Assembly (NCBI GenBank): GCA_035582835.1
Contig: JAYKAV010001289.1
Location: forward strand, 889,379-953,378
DNA: 64,000 nucleotides
Direction of reading: 5' to 3'
Origin: Phoebastria nigripes
Taxonomy: Eukaryota > Chordata > Aves > Procellariiformes > Diomedeidae
Positions 1-64,000 of the stretch are shown here, in pieces (position 1 is the first letter of the stretch; each line of letters begins with the position of its first letter). The notes below the pieces were generated by a model. That model saw only the letters and a list, made by a program, of their open reading frames with translations. It searched no databases and was not told the origin of the DNA. Both the position numbers and the translations under genes were made by a program.

Positions 1-3000
1 CCGATTTCTGTAAATATTTGTTCGAGGATGGATTTGCTGCCAGTACCTGGCTTCCATTAACGCTGCTACTTTGCAGGATGGTGCGGTTTCAGGTTGGGCA
101 ATTATTCCGTGAAATAGACAACAAAATGGTGCTGGGGATTTTTTAAAAGGAAATCTTTAATGCAAACCCCCCCCCCAAAAAAAACCCTGAAATTCAGCTG
201 CCCGTCTTTCTGTAAGTAGGAGGAAAGCGTTGATCTAATGCATCGGGCAGGCAGTGGTAGGAAATTTGCTTGAAGAGGCCAAGTCCAAGGACATAATGGT
301 TAAACAGAGACCTGGAACTAAAGGGGCTCATTCCCACTTACAAAATTTGCTAGAGTTATTTAGCCTTGGCTAAGGAAGGATTTTTCTGAAAGAAGGAGGT
401 CATGAAATGATGTAAGCTGGGACTGCTCAGGAAAATGTCTACTGTCCAAATAGCAGTAAATGTTGCAAACGAATGATCCATCCACAAATGGTTAACCCAC
501 AGNGACATGAACTTCCAGACAGACATGAAAATTGCCAGAAGAGGCGACAAAAAGAGGCAGGACGCTAGAACTTGTGTGTGGCTGTATGATGTCCGTGTGC
601 GTATAAATGCACACGTGTGCATGNGTATAAGGATGTACCCTTGTGACAAGATGCGTTATTTAAAAGCACTCTGATGTGACTGCTCCACTGTTTAAATAGC
701 AATATGCTCATTCACGTGTTTACTTACTCTGATTTAAATATTTTGTTTCTATTTCAGTTTAGACACCAAAGTTGTAGAGTTGCTAAAGCATCCTAGGATG
801 TTCTGGATAAGAGGTTTTTCTTTAGTGCCAGTGGATTTATGATTATATTTTTCTAGTTGTATGTGTCCATGGACTTTCCCTTCAGTTTTGGCTCTAAGTG
901 CTCTGGTACATACTGTAAACAGTTATTGGCGTTGATTGCCTGGGCAAGGCAATTGCCCAGTTGGTGGTTGGGAGCCAGCCAGTTGGGGCTGAAATTAACT
1001 TTCACCACAGACAGCTACTTATTGTGGCCCAGCTAGGGATTTCAGAATAGTATTTTTAAGTAATCACTCTGAGCTCTCTGAGCAGTCGTTATAGGTCTTG
1101 TAATTAAATGATTACTATTACTTTAGACTATTTCTACTTTTTATTTATGAATAGTTGCATGTCCTTGGACACATCCATTCCTTTTGGAGGGGTCAGTTTC
1201 CCAATACTCCATGCTTTCTCTTGTTCTGTGTCATCTTTCTTGCTGCTTTGATAAAACTAAAATGACAACAAGGTGCCCTGGCACCTGGCTGCCAGGCCGC
1301 TGAGCTTAGCCAAAGATACTTCACCTTTCTCTGTATCACTTTGCTAGACATTTTTTGTGTGCTTGCTGTGAATATGTCACCTGCACTTACGCTTTTACTT
1401 TGTTAAGTACATGATTTATATATACAATTTAACTTAAAAATATTGTAATTTTTATACTTTTCTTTCTAAACATTTAAAAAAACCCCAAATGGATGAAGTA
1501 ATTTGAAGATTTACTTGTCAAAGGTGTGGTTCTCCAGCTGATGGCAGCTCATAGTTACTTCCAGCATTTTGAAGTGAGCATAAAGAGGCTTCAGAACACC
1601 ATGCAGTTCATTGGTAACATTTCACCCTCTTTTGCAGAGATGGACATAGGTATTCAAGAGGCAGTCATGCCTTTCGTGCCATTTTTCCTTACTCTTTTCT
1701 AATCGTTGTATTATTCTGTACCTTTTCCTCCAGAGGGCGGTAACTACATGAACGTAGACTGAAAAAAAATGTGTCGGGGAGGAGTGTTTTAAAGGGAAAG
1801 GTAAGTTGCTTCATAGTCTGGTGCTAGGAGCGAACCGTGGAGCCTACTACAGCGAGGCTACAGTTGCATGAACATGCTTACCATGTTGGTTTTAGGAATC
1901 CTGAACTCTATAGAGCTAGAAGGGTGTTTCCTTGTTTCCACTTCTGTTCTTTATTGGGACTGTCATTTGCCTTCTTTTCCTTCACCTCTGAGCACTTGTT
2001 GGCTGAGATGGGACAGCAAAGCAAGTGGCTTCTGCTGAAGAATTTCTAGAGCAGAATAAAAAGAAGCCCTGTCTTTGTGGATCAAGTGACAGATACTTAA
2101 AAGAAAAAAGTGACAGATCTTCTGAGTGAGCCAACATATTTNTGTTAAGAGCTGCTGAACAAATTGGGCTCACAGGAACGAACAATCCCACTCTGTGGTA
2201 TTGAATCGTGAGGGGTAAGTTTTTCCACCCACAAAATAGGTTTTACATTTCAAAACTCCCCCCCCCCCCCAATTTATCCTAATTTTAATGGCTATCAAAG
2301 AAGATATTACTATAACTGTTAAATTAAAATTTAGTTGGCACCATGGTATTATTCTGCCTTTAGAAGCAGACCTTTCTTTCAAAGGCTACAGAGTGTTAGT
2401 CTAACATGAATTAAGCCTCACAAATCACCTTGCTGTACGAGTGGGTAGACAGAAGAAAAGAGATTGGAGTTGGTTATGCAAAGCCACAGGGGAAGGCATG
2501 AGCAGAGCTGGGATGAGGGCTAATGTAGCAGGCACGCTGTGCTTCCTGGCCTTCCAAGGAAACAGTATTCCTTTAGAAATAAGTAGAACAGGATGAAATG
2601 GCCACACTAAGACAAGGGGATAAATGTTATAAAGGTTTTTGCATAATGGGAGCATTTATAGAAAACAAACAAAATAAAAAAGCCCCTGGTTGCATCTCCA
2701 TGGGCAGCCTATCCCACTAACACCTTTGGGACTGAGCTGAGTCCCATCCCAGAGGAGAAAAAGTCTTGACATGGCTGCTCTGGGGCTGTCTTGCACCCAT
2801 TTTAGTACACCACTTTGCTTAGTAATGCTTCATTGCCATGCAAAATACATTTGTGAGCTTGATTCAATAGCGACTTCTGGAANGCCTATCTCAAGGCAAC
2901 AGGTTTAATGCCTCAGATAATGGCAGTGAGCCTCCCACCATAGAATTATTTTCTTGGATACTGCTTCTGGTCACCGTTGAGACTCTAACGCTTTGGAGTT

Positions 3001-5271
3001 AGGGGGCAGAAACTCCCTGGGTCTTGGCCCCATATAAACAAGACTAGATAAAATGTGCTGAGGAAATGTGAAGTGTATTCTGTCCAAGTGGTAGCTAAGA
3101 GGCCTCCCTGTTCACACATATTTATCCAGCAGTGTGGTACCATTAAAAAGGTATATAATCATTGGATATGAACCAGCTCGCTCACCCTACCCTCCTGCAA
3201 TGCTGCTTTGTGAAATATAAGCCCCATTTACAATGGAAATGTATGACACTTGTAATTTGAGTTCTTATTTCTTAATACCGTGAGATATAATACAGTCTTC
3301 TTAGCGATATGCTGTGTCCTTTACTCCCTTGCATTCCTTTCAAAGTAAGGTTGTCGGAAGCTTGTGGAATAGGAGCTAGTCCAAATTGCAGCGTGAAAAC
3401 CCAGGCACTTTCTTAAAAGCATATAAAACCTCACTTCTCTCTATCTCTCCTCTTGCCATTAGGATTTAGGATCTTCCACAGGTGGTTGCAAAGCTTCTGA
3501 GGATCTCTCTCTGCAGCATGAGTTTGTGATGTCCTGCAGAGTGGTGTCTTCCTAAGCCTTCACAGGATCACATCATGCCTTAGACAAGTGCTGGGCAGCT
3601 AGGAGACAGCACACACAGTAGNTGCAGTAGAAACCTGCTCTGCACTCACTGTGCCCTCCTGCTACCCTGGAAGAATAGTCACCTGCCTCCCATTTCTTCT
3701 CTCTTAGCCCTAATGGATGCCTGGTATCCCAGGGTGAAAACACACCAACAGTTCTGCAGCTGTTTCTTCTCTGAAGCTGCCCAGCAAAATGATTCCCTGG
3801 AGGAGGAGGTATCTCCCAACTGCCCATTTTCTCTCTTCGTCTGTAGTAGGCAATGACAGAGCTCATGCATTTCATCTGCATAACTGTATTCTACCTCCCC
3901 ACTTTTACCGTTGTTCGTCCTACTCTCTGTTGTTGGTTACATGTTCTCTGTCCCCAGTTTAATGCCCTTAGGTATTGCACAAGTAACAGCAGGCAGATGC
4001 TGCAAATACTCCACTGTGGAACTGGTAACACGACTTAAACAGCAACAACAGTTCTTAAGTTTTCCTTGCTCTCTGCTGCAGTGCTAGGAGAGAAGTAATG
4101 CATTAAAAATATCATGTATCCCATGAGAACATAGGGATGTCTTTTTCTAGAAAATAAAGCCTTTAAAAAACAGATTCCAAATTAATTGAGCAGGCTAAAG
4201 AGAGAAAAAAAAAGACAAAGGAGTTTTCCCAAGCACTAGGAATTCTTCAAAAAGGGNAAGAGGACAAAAACGGATGTAAAGCCAAAGTTGCTACAAAAAG
4301 AATAACGGTGAAAAATTCATTGCAGCCTTCTGTTGGGTCATTGACATTCTAACCCCTTAGCAATTAATAAATCCTGGAATGATTGTCACAATGAATCGAT
4401 AGGGCAGGGATAAATAGTTGTCCAGCCAAATTAGGATAATTTCAGTGGTTATAAGTTATCTTAATAAGTATACATATTTTATTGGTAAGGATCACAGTGA
4501 ATCTAGAAACAGTGTGACAGTGGGTGAAATGTGAGACTAGGAGACAATGAGTCAGGCTCTCATGGCTCTGAGCTACAGTGAAAGGTTTAATACTGTTTAT
4601 TTATCAGATTTGGAAGGATAATTTCTAGATGAATTGGTACGTCTGCACTGGTCTGGAAACAGTGTGCATTAAACACTGATACTTTACCACAGCCTGCCTC
4701 CTCTTAGCTTCCTCACAGTATGGGAGGGAGTCTGGCTCAATCCCATTTGGAATCAGTATGATATGATTCAGTGGGGGTAGAGGTGAGGCAGCCTAAGAAA
4801 GACTAAAGGAATCAGATTGTGATTCATTTCTAAAAGGTATTAAAGGAGAGACCAAGAGACACAGGCACTATCAATAAACCACAATATAAAAAAAGTTGTA
4901 TAGATTTTATATTTAGATATTAAAGCTTTACAGAGTCATATGATTAAAAGAGATACAAGCTTTTGAGAAATACTTTGGTATATAATTTTTCCNTCTGCAT
5001 TTAATCAGTCATGAGTGTTATCTACAGTAGGGCTATGATGCATAAAAAATAACATGTTAATAAAATGACAGGAGAGGTTTAAGAGTTACATAAAAACTCC
5101 ATGNTGGCTATGTTTGTTTGATGTGTATCCTGTCATATGTCACCCATGTAGTTTGTTTCAACTNTATTTCATGATTCTTTGGTAGTAAACAAAAAGAATA
5201 GTAGTAGTATACAAAAAAAGGAAAGTACATGGATAATTCATTAATTTTTAAGATGGAGAAAAATGGCTCAT
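1..5271. other. 3' flank of ABCC8, no gene recognised
   Basis: AT-rich sequence with short C runs (168-176, 2259-2270) and several isolated N bases. Open stretches are all about 100 codons or less and none resembles a known protein. KCNJ11 (Kir6.2), which follows ABCC8 in other vertebrates, is not present in this interval. Confidence 0.7.
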
Positions 5272-5378
5272 TTTATTAAAAAAGGAAAACCTCAATTTAT
5301 TATGAAATAATATTTATTTACAGGTATTTTACATTTTTAGAAAATAATACAATTGTACTTTAAAATGCTTCATTTATT
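5272..5378 (-). promoter_or_regulatory. Candidate ABCC8 3' UTR with several AATAAA signals
   Basis: On the coding strand, AATAAA occurs at 5373-5378 (directly after the stop), 5313-5318, 5296-5301 and 5272-5277. T-rich sequence follows the last one. A 3' UTR of roughly 70-130 nt is plausible. Which signal is used cannot be told from sequence alone. Confidence 0.45.
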
Positions 5379-5382
5379 TTTA

Positions 5383-58755
<53,373 letters not shown>

Positions 58756-59533
58756 TCACTTCGGGTATGCACCACAAAGACCAATCACAGGGTAACTGGA
58801 CAGCATGTTCAAAAACAACAGCCACTGCAGCTAACCCTACCCCCAAACGTTGTACGTTCTGCATCGCTGGCACAATGGGGTTTGATCAGTCAGGATATTC
58901 TGCCAGAAGACCAAATACACCCACCTAGCGTTCCTCCCCAGCTTGCAGATTCTGTGTATGTGGTGGTGCATTTTCCCCCACTCTCCTAGGCTGCTTGTTG
59001 ATCTCAGAAATTTCCATGAGACCTCAGCCTTGGTGTACTGAGTCTAGCGGTTGAGTGCTCCTTGACCCTATCAGAAACTCCGCATAGCTGAGGCTGGGAA
59101 CGTATTCCTACTGCCTGGCCCAGGTGTCATCTTATCTGAGTTGTAGCTCAAGTAGAACAACACTGAAACCTTGAGAATTTTTAGTAATTACCACCTGGGA
59201 CTGCAGCCAGGATGGAACTTTACAGATGACTAAAGCCAACTATCTTGCGAACCTATAAACGGTGGTCCTAAGTGAGACCCTTTGAGCTCTCCTGGACTGC
59301 AGCGGGCTGTGCCCAGCATCTCCCTCTGAGTGGGATGCCTCTCAGAGCTCACGACCTTTTAAGTCTGNGATATTTGGAGGACCATTGCNGAAAGCTGATG
59401 ATGGGACCTGGGCTGAACCCCCTTCACTCCTCGAAGTTCAACCCTCGCCCGTCGAGAGAAATGCCGAGACATTTTATATGAATATTCCTTCACGGAACTC
59501 GAGGGGAATTTTTAACAGGTATACCTTTTGTAC

Positions 59534-59577
59534 ATTTTTTTATATATATATATTTCTGTCTGTGTGTATGTGTGGAC
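59534..59577 (+). repeat. TA/TG microsatellite
   Basis: A run of T followed by tatatatatat and then tgtctgtgtgtatgtgtgg. It is a simple sequence repeat with no other visible role. Confidence 0.7.
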
Positions 59578-59651
59578 TAATAGTAAGCATAATCTGTGAT
59601 TAAGTCATGATTGTAGTAAACTCTACTAACACTGACTTCATAAATATTAAA

Positions 59652-59765
59652 TTAGTTAATGATTAAGTGCTGCTAAAGTTTGTTAATAATTAGTTAATGA
59701 TTAAGTGCTGCTAAACTTTGTTAATGATTAGTTGATGATTAGGTGCTGTTAAAACTGTGAATGAA
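59652..59765 (+). repeat. Tandem repeat, 38-bp unit, three copies
   Basis: Units start at 59652, 59690 and 59728, each beginning ttagttaatgattaagtgct or a close variant. Copies 1 and 2 differ at two positions; copy 3 is more diverged. The repeat lies inside the LTR-like block. Confidence 0.9.
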
Positions 59766-62700
59766 CCCTAGACTGCTGCTAAACACATATAATCCCTAAG
59801 ATATAAACCCTTAGACATAACATGATTTTCCTTTATATATTTCATCCGTGTAGTAAGCAATAGAGTGGACCTTGCCATCGAACTCTGTTAAGTCGCACCT
59901 TTATAGATCTCTGTTAAAATCACTTTCTGCTAATACCTTTGACAGTGATTCTTTAAGCGGCCTCTAAACCACTCATTTGCGACAGTGTATTTCCATTTCA
60001 TGGACTCCCCATTATGAACAGTAGAAGAAGGTTGTACAGATTTGCGTATCTTCTATAGTGTAACTCTCACAGCTATTTAAAATAACTTTATTTAAAAATA
60101 AATTTATTAAAAAAATCTTTAAATAAAATTTAAAAGTAATTTTTAAATACTTCCAAGTAACACATTGAGGTATTCCCTTTACAGTCACTATTAAATATTT
60201 TTTCCCCATTGGCCAGATGACATAGCATGCATTTTCTTTGACTTACAATTTTTTTTTTTTCTTCTTTGACATTTAAGCATTTTTACACCGGGGGAGAAAT
60301 TACATCTCCCAGTTTGATCAGAACTCACTAGTCTACAACACATGGGACTTCCACAAAGGAGGAATGCTTCTTTGCTTATTATAGAAACTAATTTTAAATA
60401 TTATTAAAAATACAACTGATCTTGTAAATGTTAACATGACATTATTGCTGACCAGTACATAAAAAAAAGGAATATCAAAATCATACCACTAAGAACCTCC
60501 ACTGCAAATAAACTCTAACATAAACTTGCAAGGAACTGTTTTAAGGATGCACAGTATCAGACTGGCAATGACTGTTAAAAAATGTTAGAGAAACAGCTTA
60601 AGAAAAAAGGTTTGTCTTTGGATAAATAAGAATCTAGAGAGCCACAGTCGGGATGGAAAAGGATCCTGTAAGCAGCTCAATAAACACAAACAAGATATAC
60701 AAGCTAGCAATGTTAATTACCACTATTCTAATGACCGACTCCTGAACAATCTGGAGCACTAACACTCTCTATATTTATCAGTATAAGCTGATAAATTAAT
60801 CAGAAGACCTAGTGATAGAAAGTTAATTTCATACATCATTTCCCTTAATTAAAAAAAAAAACAAAAAATTAGATATTTCCTTAAAGCATTACTACTCTTG
60901 CTATATTTGCATACTCTCATAACCCTCACAGAAAGACTATCTTTCCATCATTTCCATCACTTCTTCCATCAAGCTCAGTAGTCATATGCCCATCCTTTCC
61001 CACACATATTTATGGGAATTGGGTGTTTCCATGAAGAAAAACAGAATCCTTAGTTTCCACATTTCCATCTTGACATTTTCATGAATTTAAGGCACACAGA
61101 GAGAAAATACAGATTTTTTTTTTTTTCTTCTCTTTTCTTAACAATCCTTTGATGCATCTGCAGATGAACTAAACTAAAACGTGACTCTTAAAATGAGTCA
61201 CAGTATTTACTAGGAAACATGCAGTAACATGAAAGTAAAGTCCTATTGTATAGACACCACAAATCTACTAAGAGCAAAGGTTAAACTGTAAATTAAAAAT
61301 CTTTCAGTGATGAGCAAGTGAGTAATCTGCTTCCATCTGAAGTCAGGAAATCCATGAGCATATGAAGCCAAAGAAAACATGCAAGGCCTCTGTCAGATAG
61401 GCCTGGCAGAGCTCCCCTCCAAAACATGAAACAGTCTTAGTCTTTACAGATCAATATATTCATTCCCAGCTGCGTCTTCATGGGCAGACAATCTAGGCAC
61501 TCAAAATACAGGAAAGCATTGAACAGTGCACAGTTAAGAGATGCTAAAAAATACAGAGTCAGTGCGGAACGCTGACCCCCTGCTTTCCCCCGCTACTGGT
61601 TGATTGTCAAAGACATTATGGGACCAGCTGGTTCTAGAAACAGAGCCTCANCTTCTCACACAGACAAGGGGAAAGCTATTCTAGCTACTGGATCCCGAGG
61701 GAGTCGCTAGCTCACAGCTGCTTTCCCTGCCCCCCCATCCTGGCTATTGAAAGGGTCAGTCTTTGCAATAAAAATTCTATGTTTTCACAATAGATTAAAA
61801 ATGATCCCATTTTCATCTTCTTTATATTGTTATAATAGGGCAAACTTTTTTAATATATTCATAATGTATGGGACAAAAAAAAATAATGTAAATAATCTCC
61901 ATGTAAGTATGTGAATGCTTGTACCTGAAAAGTGTAAGAAAATCTGTAAGCATTATTGCAAGTAATTCTATATTTATCATACCACACATACACAGTCAAG
62001 AATAAACGGTACGTAGGTAATATCTGAACTGCTGGAGGGCAGTATCTGGTAGATGGGAAGGCTCTCATTAATATTTTTGAGAAGATAATGATCATATTTT
62101 TAAAAAACTGTGTAATGAAACACTTTGCTTCCCTTTCATCAAAATCCCAAAGCTCTTACCTGCCAGCGATATATATCACGAGCAAGAAACTCACCAATAC
62201 TCTGGTTATTTTGTCCTGATTATTTATTGAAGATAGCAAATACTTTCAGCCAGAAACTACTTTGCGGCCAGTTTTGAAAGAGACAAATGTCCTTTCATTA
62301 CAACTGTAAGCTATCCCTGCCAATGAACCAGAGATATGAGAATACAGGATTTTTTAATAATCACAATGAAATCAAACAAGGGTGTTTATAAAACAGAGGT
62401 GGGGAGGAAGCCTTTATAGGGCCTCATTTTGCTCCCAGGTTTGAGCCAAACCTACTGAGGGCATCTGTCAATTGATGGGCATCCCCAGGCCTCTTTTCAT
62501 TGATTTCAAAGGCCTTCAAACAGTAACTTAAGGCAATGATAAAGCTCCTATTGACTCCAGTCAGAGCAAAGATGGGGCTCAAATTATCTGGACTGTATAG
62601 AAAACCTAACTTGTTATGAATGCCTAGATCTTCTAGTCAAAGATAATTACAAAATCCACAGCAGATGCTGAAATGCTGATTGTTAGGTTAAGAGCTACAA

Positions 62701-64000
62701 AACAATTAAAAACCTGTTTTAAATAACAATGCAGCTTGTTCAACTTTTTATTAGCCATCTCTTGAGCATCCAGTAATTGCTTTCACTGCCTCATAAAACA
62801 TGGTATTGAATGAATGTTGCGGAAACATGTTTTGGAGAAACCTTTGTGACCACCATGACTCATTGATTTGTGCCTTGCAACGCATGCACCATCCACAAAA
62901 CAGGAGCATGCTTTGACGCTGATAGCCCTGATCTGCTAAGGAGCATCGCAGGGTGAATTTTAATGCAAATATAATCATACTTTCAGAAGACTGTCAGGAA
63001 ATCTTTATGAGTCCGTGACTTCTGGCACATTAGAGCAAAATATTACAGAATATGCAATGAAATTGGCTTAATTCTTAGTTGCACTAAAGCTCTCTCTACA
63101 CTGAGCTGCCAGAGCGGTCTTACAAAAAGTGCACATGAAATTGGTACCTCTTACATAGCCTGTTTTACTAACAGATTTATAATGGAGACTAAGCCTAGGG
63201 GATAATTGGACCCTAAACGTTATCATTAAAGGGGTGGACTCTTCTTAATGCCTCACAGCTCTTTCAGCAATATCATTTTAGCAGTATACAATCACTGACT
63301 TCTTACTGCAGGGTACTTCTAGTAAATGGATAAAAAATACCCTGATATCCAAATTATTACTACCAAACTGCCAACCTGTAACCATATTTCATACGATATC
63401 TCATATCAGTTTCTTTTCATTATAGTTGTCTTCTCTTTTGCAATTAGAAATCGATACTAGCACATATTCCTTGATCATTGTTTTTTTTTCCCCCCACTTT
63501 AAAATAATCTGGTTCCCACTTTTTTCACCCCATAATCTCAGGGAAACCTCCTGATGCCAAAAAATAAGTAAAGTTTCTTTGTGAAAAACTCCTGGTGATA
63601 ATTGCTATATTCATCACCCTTTTTTAATTCTAGAAAGTAAAATGTTTTTAACTGGCATATAAGCCTCTCCAGAGTATATCAGGAAGACTAGTCTATACCC
63701 CAATGCAGTTACTCTTGCACAAGAAAGAGATAAATGCATTTATACTGTATGAATGCAGCCACACTATGACCTGTATAAATACGACTACAATCATTTTAAA
63801 TCTTAACATTTTAACAGGTATAGTTATATACAGCTCACATGTAGAGTAAATGTAAACCCTAGGCATGAAAGCACTGTTAAAAGAAGCTATCAGTTAGTAA
63901 GCTGCTACACCTTAATGTGCTCACTGATTTGAGGTTTTACACAACTCAGACCAGTTATCATCAGGGTATTCAGCCCCCTGAGCTGGAAGACGGGGACGGC

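Larger units (their letters stand above)
58985..59990 (+). mobile_element. Possible LTR-type element
   Basis: A TATAAA at 59254-59259 is followed by a GC- and CpG-richer block (59270-59510, for example cgaagttcaaccctcgcccg), then a T-rich stretch, a microsatellite and a tandem repeat. The block stands out from the AT-rich intron and resembles bird ERVL-like LTRs as I remember them. The ends are uncertain and no coding part is seen. Confidence 0.4.

Noticed and set aside
62158..62225. Exon-like stretch on the minus strand with a GCTGGCAG/gtaaga end
   Set aside because: Its peptide (NQDKITRVLVSFLLVIY) does not match the SUR1 sequence expected upstream of residue 445, and there is no good acceptor.

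Overview
The window is vertebrate nuclear DNA, most likely from a bird. A split gene with short exons and long AT-rich introns runs along the minus strand. Three kinds of repeat point to a bird: a CR1 LINE with the typical ATTCTATGATTCT tail (18380-18880), short CR1 tails at 38138-38176 and 46283-46340, and an LTR fragment with the TATTAAACTGTCTTTATCTCAA-like signature known from avian retroviral LTRs (13370-13632). No bacterial-type genes, RNA genes or CRISPR arrays are present.

The one confidently supported gene is ABCC8, the sulfonylurea receptor SUR1, the regulatory subunit of pancreatic and neuronal ATP-sensitive potassium channels. I could place 31 consecutive coding exons between 58713 and 5383. 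Every exon joins the next in phase, with no stop or frameshift, giving 1136 codons plus the stop. This matches human SUR1 from about residue 445 to its C-terminus (about 1137 residues from my recollection of the human protein), so the first eight or so exons (TMD0, the L0 linker and the start of TMD1) lie beyond the right edge. From high to low coordinates the gene encodes the rest of TMD1 (58713-51567), a linker with the RKR ER-retention motif (47068-46632), NBD1 (44655-29988), the acidic inter-domain linker (27596-25990), TMD2 (26050-14788) and NBD2 to the C-terminus (14594-5383). SUR1 is preferred over its paralogue SUR2 (ABCC9) because of the FSQGQ signature in NBD2 and several SUR1-specific stretches in TMD2 and NBD2.

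The remaining sequence is intron and flank. Region 1-5271 is the 3' flank and shows no gene; KCNJ11, the neighbour expected from other vertebrates, is not seen there. An old LINE copy lies antisense in the last intron (about 5960-7420). An LTR-like block with a 38-bp tandem repeat lies at about 58985-59990. Points worth a second look are a GC-AG intron (donor at 17084-17085), two phase-matched 36-bp microexons in NBD1, a CR1 scrap 25 bp from one of them, a weak donor after the exon at 27471-27596, and an exon-like open segment at 50139-50304 that does not fit the ABCC8 frame.
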